This document shows, in pieces, positions 1 through 5,286 of a DNA stretch of 15,799 nt. Source of the stretch: Chloroflexota bacterium (lineage in GTDB: Bacteria; Chloroflexota; UBA6077). The translations under genes were made by a program, and so were the position numbers. The stretch's first letter is position 1. Every line of letters begins with the position of its first letter. The stretch is taken from assembly GCA_023380955.1 (NCBI GenBank), contig JAMCTB010000133.1:1-15799 (forward strand), in the 5' to 3' direction. The notes below the pieces were generated by a model. It was not told the DNA's origin and did not search any database. It worked only from the letters and a program-made list of their open reading frames with translations.

Positions 1-33
1 GAAACGACTCCGATCTGATCTGGGAATAGGCTT

Positions 34-57
34 GGGCAGGGGGATAAGCCCCTGCCC
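34..57. terminator. GC-rich stem-loop downstream of CBS gene
   Basis: A perfect 9-bp inverted repeat (GGGCAGGGG at 34-42, CCCCTGCCC at 49-57) encloses a 6-nt loop. It lies about 90 nt past the stop of the CBS-domain gene. No T-run follows on either strand, so a classical intrinsic terminator is not shown; it may be a U-less terminator or a transcript-end stabiliser. The rest of 1-143 shows no gene. Confidence 0.4.
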
Positions 58-80
58 CTCGAGTGCCGTCCACCGGGCGA

Positions 81-119
81 CGGGGCGTGACGCTGCAATC
101 GCCTGCGTCACGAGCCCCG
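81..119. terminator. Bulged stem-loop just past the CBS gene stop
   Basis: CGGGGC-GTGACGC (81-93) pairs with GCGTCAC (105-111) and GCCCCG (114-119), giving 13 base pairs with a 2-nt GA bulge and an 11-nt loop. It starts 25 nt beyond the stop codon of the minus-strand CBS gene, which is where a transcript end is expected. No T-tract follows, so termination is inferred from position and stem strength only. Confidence 0.45.
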
Positions 120-143
120 CCCTGCCTTGCCGGGGCCGTGGCC

Positions 144-590
144 TCACGCGGCGACGGCCTGCGGCTTCATGGATCGGACCGGCATAGAGATCTGCCGCAG
201 CAAGCCGGCCACGAGCTTGTCATCCGTGCTGTGAACGGCCAGGTCTCCCAACGAGACGATGCCCACCAGGCGGCCGCCATCCACCACCGGCAGCCGATGC
301 AGCTGCTCTTCTCCCATCAGGCGAGCGGCGTCGGCGATGTCCATCTCCGGGCCGCCCTGCACCAACTCCTTGGTCATGAAGCTGCTGACCTTGCACTCAT
401 CGGGGTCGGTACCGGCGACAACACACTGGATCACGATGTCGCGGTCGGTGATCAACCCGAGCAGGCTGCTATTCTGGCAAACCGGCATGACCCCCACGTT
501 GTGGCGCTTCATTTCGGTGGCCACCTTGCTCAACGAGTCCGAGGGGCTGGCGCAGCAGAAGTCCGTCGTCATGATGTCTCGAAGCTTCAT
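144..590 (-). CDS. Two-CBS-domain protein
   Basis: This encodes 148 residues that consist almost entirely of a CBS pair (Bateman module), a family that binds adenine nucleotides such as AMP, ATP or SAM and usually regulates a partner. It starts MKLRDIMTTDF. CBS1 spans about residues 7-58 and ends GLITDRDIV. CBS2 spans about 69-123, with LHRLPVVDGGRLVGIVSLGDLA. The ATG at 590 is chosen because AGGGAG/AGAGGA precedes it and the CBS fold begins right there; the frame stays open upstream, but that translation does not look like protein. There is no enzyme domain or transmembrane segment. A 133-nt gap with a hairpin separates it from the gene upstream, so it may be a separate transcript, although I see no convincing promoter. 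The ligand and partner are unknown. Confidence 0.9.
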   Translation of the reverse strand: MKLRDIMTTDFCCASPSDSLSKVATEMKRHNVGVMPVCQNSSLLGLITDRDIVIQCVVAGTDPDECKVSSFMTKELVQGGPEMDIADAARLMGEEQLHRLPVVDGGRLVGIVSLGDLAVHSTDDKLVAGLLRQISMPVRSMKPQAVAA

Positions 591-628
591 TCCTCTACTC
601 CCTATCTGTCTAGCATCCGGCGCGTCCA

Positions 629-657
629 CCCGAACCGGCCGTGTCGACCGGTTCGGG
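629..657. terminator. Perfect 10-bp stem-loop between secreted-protein and CBS genes
   Basis: CCCGAACCGG (629-638) and CCGGTTCGGG (648-657) form a perfect 10-bp stem with a 9-nt loop. It lies about 65 nt past the stop of the secreted-protein gene and 39 nt before the CBS start on the minus strand. No T-run follows. It probably marks the end of the peptide/maturase operon, although a regulatory dyad for the CBS gene is also possible. Confidence 0.5.
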
Positions 658-723
658 CGACTGCGGCAAGATGCATACCCACTTTCACCCCTTCTTCCCC
701 AGGGACCCGGTGTCCAACCCGTC

Positions 724-1311
724 TCACCGCCGAGCCCTGCCGGGATAGGCGGACAGCAGATCGCCCTCGGTGGCGAACCAGATCCGGTTGCGAGGCGTCC
801 AATCGCGCCACACCGAAAGGCCGTTCCGAGAGGTGTAGTACCTGGTGTTGGGGGATACGCTGGTGACCCATTCCCCGGCAGGATCCGGACTGCGGATCCC
901 ACCGAGGGGGAGAGCCGGAGTCGCCGAGGGCCCGGGAGTAGCGGTGAGAGGCGGGACCAGAGTCGGGCCGGGGACGGCCGCGGCCACTTCCCAGTCGAAC
1001 AGCTCCTCATTGCCTCGCGATTGAAGGCCCTGGGGACCTCTGATCCAGCTTCGGCTACCGTCGGTGAAAGCGGTCCAGTTGTCCGCCTTGCGCCATACCA
1101 TCAGCCCGGTGGTGGTCCTCTGAAGAGCATCCCCATTCAGTGGGTTGCGCTGCTCCTCCTCCAGGGGGCTGCCCACCAGCTGCGGAATCAGATCGGCCAG
1201 CCCTTTGAACCCCAAACGGAACTCCGGCTCCTGCTGGAAGAGGGTCGACGGTGGAAGGAACAGCAGAGGTAGAAGGAGGAACTGCACGATGGAGAAGGCA
1301 CGATGCGCCAC
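724..1311 (-). CDS. Secreted two-module Trp-rich protein, last gene of the peptide operon
   Basis: This encodes 195 residues of unknown function. The N-terminus (AFSIVQFLLLPLLFLPP) is a signal peptide or membrane anchor. Residues about 27-105 form one module, with GLMVWRKADNWTAFTDG and then WIRGPQGLQSR. A Pro/Thr linker (about 110-142, VPGPTLVPPLTATPGP) joins it to a shorter C-terminal module with NGLSVWRDWTPRNRIWFATEG, so a 'GL-VWR' unit occurs twice. Similar Trp-rich modules occur, to my recollection, in many extracytoplasmic Chloroflexota proteins. The GTG start at 1311 has AAGGAGG 5 nt upstream. The gene begins 36 nt after the maturase stop with no terminator between, so it is probably co-transcribed. 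It may bind, present or protect against the modified peptide, but nothing in the sequence proves this. Confidence 0.8.
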   Translation of the reverse strand: MAHRAFSIVQFLLLPLLFLPPSTLFQQEPEFRLGFKGLADLIPQLVGSPLEEEQRNPLNGDALQRTTTGLMVWRKADNWTAFTDGSRSWIRGPQGLQSRGNEELFDWEVAAAVPGPTLVPPLTATPGPSATPALPLGGIRSPDPAGEWVTSVSPNTRYYTSRNGLSVWRDWTPRNRIWFATEGDLLSAYPGRARR

Positions 1312-1347
1312 GACGGCCTCCTTCCTTCAGCGGCGGGCCCAACCCTC

Positions 1348-2712
1348 CTACTGGGGCGAGAGCCTATCGCCGAAGCACTCCAGGAAGGCGGAAATCACCT
1401 TCTCAGCCCCATAGCAGGCGGGCTCCATTGGGCTGCCGCTCCGCTTCAAAGCCTGGTAGGCGCATCCACCACCGCAGAAGGTGGCCACCCGGCAAGAGCG
1501 GCACTCCGGCATCGCCACGATGCTCCTGTCCCGCCAGGGGGCTGCCTTCCCCTCGTCTATCTCGAAGGAGGGGAAGAAGCTGCCGATGGCCAGCTCCGGC
1601 TGGTCCAGCATCTCGGAGCAGGGGTAGATGCAGCCATCGGCCCCAAAGGTGTAGGAGTGGAGACCGTTGGCTTCGCAGTACTGTAACATCGGCTGACCCT
1701 TGAGGCTGGCCAGCCCCAGGACACCGCTCAGATGCTTGGTGCTGCGGAACAGGTCCAGCCGGAAGAGCCGGCGGGCGCTCTCGCTGGCGGCCATCACCTC
1801 GGCCAGCTCCCTCACCAACTGGTCTTCCGGCAGCAAAGCCGGGTAGCTGCCGGTCCCCAGATGATCGGCTACCGGCGCCAGGACGCAGCGGAAGTTGGGC
1901 TGCTCGGGCCAGCCTCGCCGGACGATCATCTCAGCGATCTCGGGGAGGTAGGCCACATTGTGGGCATCCAGGTTCACACGCACCGCCACCCTTATCCCGA
2001 GGCTCACAAGCAGCTCCACCGCCTCCAGGGCGGCTCCATGGCTACCTTTCCCGCTGCGGAAGGGCCGGCGATAGTCGTGGATGGTCTGGGGGCCATCGAC
2101 GGTGATTTGAAAGTGGCTGAAGAGGTGGCGGAACTCGAGGATCAGCTCTCGGTAGCCTGTCGCCAGGTGGGTGCCGTTGGTCACCACACCCACGCCCATC
2201 CCCCGGGTCTCGGCCTCTCGGAGGCTCTTTCGAACGGCTCCCAGGGTCGACGGGAGCAGGGGTTCTCCGCCGAAGAGATCCACCTCGCGCTTTCGAGACG
2301 GGGTTCGCGCGGCGATCTCGTCCATGGCCCGAAAGGCGGCCACGATCGCCTCGTCTCCCAGGACTCGGGGCACCCGGGAAGTGATAGATCCCTCGAAGCA
2401 GTAGCGACAGGCCAGATTGCAGGAGTGGGTCGGGCACAGGACGAACTGGAGAGGCCTATCCTGGCTCAGTCGCTTCTGGCGCTCCCACATCGCCAGGAAG
2501 AGCCTCTCCTCCTCGTCTTGATCCGCGAACAGGTAACCCCGTTGCCGCAGCCTGGACAGCAGCTCGGGATCGGCTGGGCCATCGGCCGGTGGGGCATCCA
2601 GGATCCCCTTGGTGGCATCATCCAGGAGGTCTACCGCCCCGGACAACCCGTTGATGGCGATCCACCCGCCCCGCGCCAGGCGGTGCGTCACCAGGTAGCT
2701 GCAGCAACGCAT
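1348..2712 (-). CDS. Radical SAM/SPASM peptide maturase
   Basis: This is a 454-residue radical SAM enzyme. CNLACRYC (Cys98, Cys102, Cys105) is the CX3CX2C site for the SAM-binding [4Fe-4S] cluster, and DLFGGEP (GGE at 148-150) is the SAM-contact motif. A SPASM domain for auxiliary clusters follows, with Cys346, Cys361, Cys365, Cys404, Cys407, Cys413, Cys417 and Cys433 and the signature CRSCRVATFCGGGC. The first 85 residues (GGWIAINGLSGAVDLLD, then RQRGYLF) look like the small winged-helix precursor-recognition region of RiPP maturases. The gene lies 21 nt after the stop of a 36-residue Cys-rich peptide gene, in the same frame, so peptide modification (thioether, carbon-carbon or epimer) is the likely role. 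No sulfatase is nearby. The ATG at 2712 has only a poorly spaced GGGAG, so coupling to the peptide gene is likely. Confidence 0.9.
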   Translation of the reverse strand: MRCCSYLVTHRLARGGWIAINGLSGAVDLLDDATKGILDAPPADGPADPELLSRLRQRGYLFADQDEEERLFLAMWERQKRLSQDRPLQFVLCPTHSCNLACRYCFEGSITSRVPRVLGDEAIVAAFRAMDEIAARTPSRKREVDLFGGEPLLPSTLGAVRKSLREAETRGMGVGVVTNGTHLATGYRELILEFRHLFSHFQITVDGPQTIHDYRRPFRSGKGSHGAALEAVELLVSLGIRVAVRVNLDAHNVAYLPEIAEMIVRRGWPEQPNFRCVLAPVADHLGTGSYPALLPEDQLVRELAEVMAASESARRLFRLDLFRSTKHLSGVLGLASLKGQPMLQYCEANGLHSYTFGADGCIYPCSEMLDQPELAIGSFFPSFEIDEGKAAPWRDRSIVAMPECRSCRVATFCGGGCAYQALKRSGSPMEPACYGAEKVISAFLECFGDRLSPQ

Positions 2713-2733
2713 CGATGCGACCAGCTCCCGCTC

Positions 2734-2844
2734 CTAAGATCCCCAGCAGTCGAAGAACCAGCAGCACAGGGGTCCCACTTCACCTGCGGACTCCTGCTGC
2801 ACCTCGGCGAACCACAGCTCCGCATCCAAGTTCAACGAGGTCAT
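2734..2844 (-). CDS. Candidate RiPP precursor peptide (36 aa, Cys/aromatic-rich C-terminus)
   Basis: This small open frame is preceded by AAGGAGGTGA (2851-2860), an almost perfect anti-16S match, with 9 nt between GGAGG and the ATG at 2844. An in-frame TGA lies three codons upstream, so the start is well fixed. The product has an acidic amphipathic N-terminal part (NLDAELWFAEVQQE, residues 5-18), a small hinge (SAGEVG) and the C-terminus PLCCWFFDCWGS with Cys27, Cys28 and Cys33 plus Trp29, Phe30, Phe31, Asp32 and Trp34. There is no signal peptide. It lies between the M56 protease gene (47-nt gap) and the radical SAM/SPASM gene (21-nt gap), the usual place for a leader-core precursor. The core boundary, possibly after the Gly-Glu-Val-Gly stretch, and the modification are inference. 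I recognise no named peptide family. Confidence 0.78.
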   Translation of the reverse strand: MTSLNLDAELWFAEVQQESAGEVGPLCCWFFDCWGS

Positions 2845-2850
2845 CTCCGC

Positions 2851-2860
2851 TCACCTCCTT
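2851..2860 (-). promoter_or_regulatory. Strong Shine-Dalgarno site of the small peptide gene
   Basis: AAGGAGGTGA on the minus strand matches the 16S 3' end over ten bases. It is one of the strongest ribosome binding sites in the window. It supports real, high-level translation of the 36-codon peptide gene, as expected for a precursor needed in excess over its maturase. Confidence 0.8.
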
Positions 2861-2891
2861 CCCGCTCCAGCGACGGCACCCAAATGGCCCG

Positions 2892-3965
2892 TCACTCTAG
2901 CATGATCACGCGGCCGGCAATGCGAAAGTGAACCCAGAACCGTACCAGCAGCATGAACAGAAGCAAGAGAAGGAATCCCACGGATCGGAGGGGAGAGGCC
3001 GCCACCGGCCCCGTGAGCAGGGCAGACACTCTCTCCTCTACTACCGCGGTTCGCCCCATCAGGTTATGGCGGAGGGACATAGACCCTGGTGCCGGGCGCA
3101 ACTCGGCACCCCGAGCCAGCAAGGCCACATCCACCAACGCCTTGGCCAGAGCGTTGGGACGCCCGGTCGCCCTCGCCGCGCGCTGGTCGGAGTCCTTCTC
3201 TCTTTCCACCAGTAGCTGGTCGAACAGCCTGTGGACCACGGGATTGAAGGCCTGGAGATCACGCAATAGGAGCGAAGGCCAGTGTTTGAGACCATCGCGA
3301 CGGGAGACGTGGGCCAGCTCGTGGGCAAGCACCGCCTCCAGTTGCTCGGCATCCAGCTCTGCCACCAGCCTGCATGGCAGGATCACCGTCGCCGGCCTGA
3401 CTCCCACCGTGCAGGGGCCGATAGGCGGATCCTCCACCAGTATCAGCTGCGGATAGTCGACCTTGAAGGTGGAGACCAGTCTATCCAGGATGTCGAACAG
3501 GTCGGGCTCATCTGCCCGCGTCGCGGGAGGGAGGGACAGCAAGCGGCGATAGAAGATCACCAGCCCCACCCACCGGTACACCAACAGAGCCAGGGTGAGA
3601 ATCAGGGTAGCGAGGAGCGCCACCATGAGAAGGGAATAGTCCCACTGTGGACGGAGGTAGATCGGATCGATCCTCAGATCCCCGCGTCCCGAAAACGACG
3701 GCATCGCGATCATGGAGAAAGGATCCAGGACCTGAAGGCCGAACCGGACCTTGTCCTCGAAACCCGGAAGGGGCTGTGGCACACCTCGAATGAGTACCAG
3801 CAACCCCTTGATCAACGGGAGGTGGAGCAAGATGTAGCGAGTCTGAGGGTTCCGCAGCCGGAAAACCCGCATGACCAGCCACACAACTGCCAATGCGGTC
3901 AGCGTGCTGCTGATGCTGGGCAGCACCCTGCTGAGAAGCAGGTTCTCCCAAAGCTGAATGCCCAC
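2892..3965 (-). CDS. M56-family (BlaR1-like) membrane metalloprotease without sensor domain
   Basis: This encodes about 357 residues. Transmembrane segments are visible near the N-terminus (LTALAVVWLVMRVF), around residue 45-60, at about 112-135 (LLMVALLATLILTLALLVY) and at the very C-terminus (GFLLLLLFMLLVRFWV). The zinc site is HELAH at about 215-219, and the downstream EREKDSDQRA matches the family's second zinc-ligand region. Classical BlaR1/MecR1 proteins continue after the last membrane helix into a penicillin-binding sensor; here only about a dozen residues follow. The family cleaves BlaI-type repressors on receiving a signal, and the blaI gene lies directly upstream. GTG at 3965 is preferred over TTG at 3974 because GGAGGT lies only 2 nt from the TTG but about 11 nt from the GTG. 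It may also process the peptide. Confidence 0.85.
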   Translation of the reverse strand: MGIQLWENLLLSRVLPSISSTLTALAVVWLVMRVFRLRNPQTRYILLHLPLIKGLLVLIRGVPQPLPGFEDKVRFGLQVLDPFSMIAMPSFSGRGDLRIDPIYLRPQWDYSLLMVALLATLILTLALLVYRWVGLVIFYRRLLSLPPATRADEPDLFDILDRLVSTFKVDYPQLILVEDPPIGPCTVGVRPATVILPCRLVAELDAEQLEAVLAHELAHVSRRDGLKHWPSLLLRDLQAFNPVVHRLFDQLLVEREKDSDQRAARATGRPNALAKALVDVALLARGAELRPAPGSMSLRHNLMGRTAVVEERVSALLTGPVAASPLRSVGFLLLLLFMLLVRFWVHFRIAGRVIMLE

Positions 3966-3975
3966 GGCCGCCAAA

Positions 3976-4004
3976 ACCTCCAGGAGCGTGCCGCTCCTGG
4001 AGGT
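3976..4004 (-). promoter_or_regulatory. 12-bp stem-loop holding the ribosome binding site of the M56 gene
   Basis: ACCTCCAGGAGC (3976-3987) and GCTCCTGGAGGT (3993-4004) form a perfect 12-bp stem with a 5-nt loop. It lies between the blaI stop (4023) and the protease start (3965). On the minus-strand transcript the second arm contains GGAGGT, the only good Shine-Dalgarno sequence for the protease gene, and is followed by TTTT. It could hide the ribosome site, attenuate transcription into the peptide genes, or both. Confidence 0.65.
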
Positions 4005-4022
4005 CGATCCCTTCTAAGCGGA

Positions 4023-4439
4023 TTATTGCTGTTCGAGTCGCCCTCGCAGCACCGTCAACCGCTCGAGGTCCTGGCCCTTCAGATCCTTTCGCTCCAACAG
4101 GTGGGCGATGACCGGCTCTACCGCACCGCCGAAGATGCGGTTTACCACGTCGTCGATCATCCGTCCACCCAACTCTCGCCTTTCCATGACCGGCGAGTAG
4201 ACGTAGACATCCCCTCCCGCGTCCCGATGCAGAATGCCGCGATCGCTCAACCGGCGGAGCACGGTCAGTACCGTCGACTGCCCCAGCCTCTTCCTCTCGC
4301 GCATCTTCTCGAAGATCTCGCGGGAGGTCGCCTGGCCCATCACCCAGATGACGTCCAGAACCTCCATTTCCAGGGGACCAAGCCCCTTTGCCAGGGCCGC
4401 GCCAATGGGCTTCTGACCTACCATGCCATCCGCTGCCAA
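4023..4439 (-). CDS. BlaI/MecI-family winged-helix repressor
   Basis: This encodes 138 residues. The winged helix-turn-helix covers about residues 20-90 (LGPLEMEVLDVIWVMGQATS, GQSTVLTVLRRLSDRGIL, then the wing DAGGDVYVYSP). The C-terminal helices (FGGAVEPVIAHLLER) form the dimerisation part seen in the family. Such repressors bind promoter dyads as dimers and are inactivated by proteolysis triggered by an M56 partner, which is the next gene here. The TTG start at 4439 is chosen because AAGGAGG lies 8 nt upstream; an ATG 15 nt further in is the alternative. It is the first gene of the operon, so autorepression of the peptide genes is likely. No beta-lactamase or penicillin-binding-protein gene is present, so a resistance role is not supported. 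Confidence 0.9.
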   Translation of the reverse strand: MAADGMVGQKPIGAALAKGLGPLEMEVLDVIWVMGQATSREIFEKMRERKRLGQSTVLTVLRRLSDRGILHRDAGGDVYVYSPVMERRELGGRMIDDVVNRIFGGAVEPVIAHLLERKDLKGQDLERLTVLRGRLEQQ

Positions 4440-4490
4440 CTATCTGCCCTCCTTGTCAGCGTAATGGGGGTATCGCCGGGCACCCCCGGC

Positions 4491-4510
4491 GTGTACAGTG
4501 ATAGACTTAC
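4491..4510 (-). promoter_or_regulatory. Weak candidate operator at the blaI transcription start
   Basis: Just after the -10 box of the blaI promoter lies GTA-N12-TAC, an imperfect dyad that includes a TGTACA palindrome. BlaI-family operators are often TACA/TGTA dyads overlapping the promoter. The match is poor and only the position supports it. Confidence 0.2.
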
Positions 4511-4515
4511 GCGGG

Positions 4516-4544
4516 AGTATAGCGACAGGCAGCAACAAAGTAAA
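4516..4544 (-). promoter_or_regulatory. Sigma-70-type promoter of the blaI-M56-peptide-maturase operon
   Basis: On the minus strand TTTACT (4539-4544) is followed after exactly 17 bp by TATACT (4516-4521). The predicted start near 4509 leaves an untranslated leader of about 70 nt before the TTG of blaI. No other promoter is visible down to the end of the secreted-protein gene, so this one probably drives all five genes. Confidence 0.6.
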
Positions 4545-4551
4545 GGGACTT

Positions 4552-4580
4552 TTGGCACATTTCGCGGATTTCGTTACAAT
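4552..4580 (+). promoter_or_regulatory. Sigma-70-type promoter of the flavoprotein gene
   Basis: TTGGCA (4552-4557) and TACAAT (4575-4580) are separated by 17 bp. The predicted start near 4587 precedes the ATG at 4625 by about 38 nt. It is back to back with the blaI promoter, with 7 bp between the two -35 boxes, so a BlaI dimer bound here could affect both directions. Confidence 0.65.
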
Positions 4581-4624
4581 CTGGTGAAGCGTCCCTGGAA
4601 AGCCAACGCTGGAAGGAGAGGGTA

Positions 4625-5125
4625 ATGGCTAGAGGAGAGCTACGGAGGAGAGACAGGGAGTTGGACACCCTGGAGACCGAGCGATTGCTGGTAGAGGCCA
4701 GGGTCGGGCGGGTGGGCACCACCGACCGGGAAGGTGTGCCCTACGTGGTCCCCATGAACTACGTGTACGACGCGGCCAGCCGAACCATCTTCCTTCACTG
4801 CGCCGCCTCCGGCCATCTGCTGGATAACCTGGCCTTCAGCTCCCTGGCCTGCTTCGAGGTGGACGACCCGGGCGAGATCATCGCCACGGGCCCCGACGGC
4901 TGCAGCACCTCCCAGGTCTACCGCAGCGCCATCTGTTTCGGCCGCGCCAGGGTCGTCGACGGGCAGCAGGACAGGGAAATGGCGCTCCGGCTCTTCGTCC
5001 GCAAGTACGTCGACCAGGGAATGCCGGAGCGCCGCTACGACCCCACTCTGAACACCCTTGCCTCGACCGCCGTCATCGCCATGCAGGTGGAGAGGATGAC
5101 GGGCAAGCGACGCCCTGCGGTGTAG
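4625..5125 (+). CDS. Pyridoxamine 5'-phosphate oxidase-family flavoprotein (NimA-like)
   Basis: This encodes 166 residues of the split-barrel flavin-binding type. The order matches the NimA/Pyridox_ox_2 group: an N-terminal helix RRRDRELDTLE, the first strands VGRVGTTDREGVPYVVPMNY, the flavin-contact segment IFLHCAASGHLLDNL, then ACFEVDD and QVYRSAICFGRARVV. These proteins bind FMN, or sometimes F420 or heme, and carry out small-molecule redox reactions. Resistance to nitroimidazoles is known only for some members, so the substrate stays open. The ATG at 4625 has AAGGAG upstream. It has its own promoter and a downstream stem-loop, so it is probably monocistronic. Its divergence from the blaI operon might mean shared regulation. 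Confidence 0.85.
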   Translation: MARGELRRRDRELDTLETERLLVEARVGRVGTTDREGVPYVVPMNYVYDAASRTIFLHCAASGHLLDNLAFSSLACFEVDDPGEIIATGPDGCSTSQVYRSAICFGRARVVDGQQDREMALRLFVRKYVDQGMPERRYDPTLNTLASTAVIAMQVERMTGKRRPAV

Positions 5126-5135
5126 GCCGCCGAGA

Positions 5136-5180
5136 GGCGATCGGTTCTGCAGCTCTCATCGGCGCCGAGAACCGTTCGCC
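5136..5180 (+). terminator. Stem-loop after the flavoprotein gene
   Basis: GGCGA-T-CGGTTCT (5136-5148) pairs with AGAACCG-T-TCGCC (5168-5180), a 12-bp stem with one T/T mismatch and a 19-nt loop. It begins 10 nt after the stop codon and precedes the hemL promoter. No T-run follows. Its position favours a transcript end for the upstream gene. Confidence 0.5.
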
Positions 5181-5199
5181 CGCCGTCGGTCAGCCCCCG

Positions 5200-5228
5200 T
5201 TTACCTGGTTCTCAAACTCCGCTACACT
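5200..5228 (+). promoter_or_regulatory. Sigma-70-type promoter of hemL
   Basis: TTTACC (5200-5205) and TACACT (5223-5228) are separated by 17 bp. The predicted start near 5235 gives an untranslated leader of about 50 nt before the hemL ATG at 5287. The boxes resemble those of the two promoters near 4550. Confidence 0.55.
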
Positions 5229-5286
5229 TCTCAAATAGCATCTGGGAGTTGCACCATAGCCAACCTTGGCGGCTTGGGAGAGAAAG

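Noticed and set aside
1348..2712. Anaerobic sulfatase-maturing enzyme
   Set aside because: The SPASM layout is similar, but there is no sulfatase gene in the window and a short Cys-rich peptide lies directly upstream.
2892..4439. Beta-lactam resistance regulator pair (blaI-blaR1)
   Set aside because: The protease lacks the penicillin-binding sensor and no beta-lactamase or PBP gene is nearby, so antibiotic resistance is not supported.
3282..4625. Long open frame on the plus strand antisense to blaI and the M56 gene
   Set aside because: It has no recognisable protein pattern and lies opposite two clear gene families; long antisense frames are common in GC-rich DNA.
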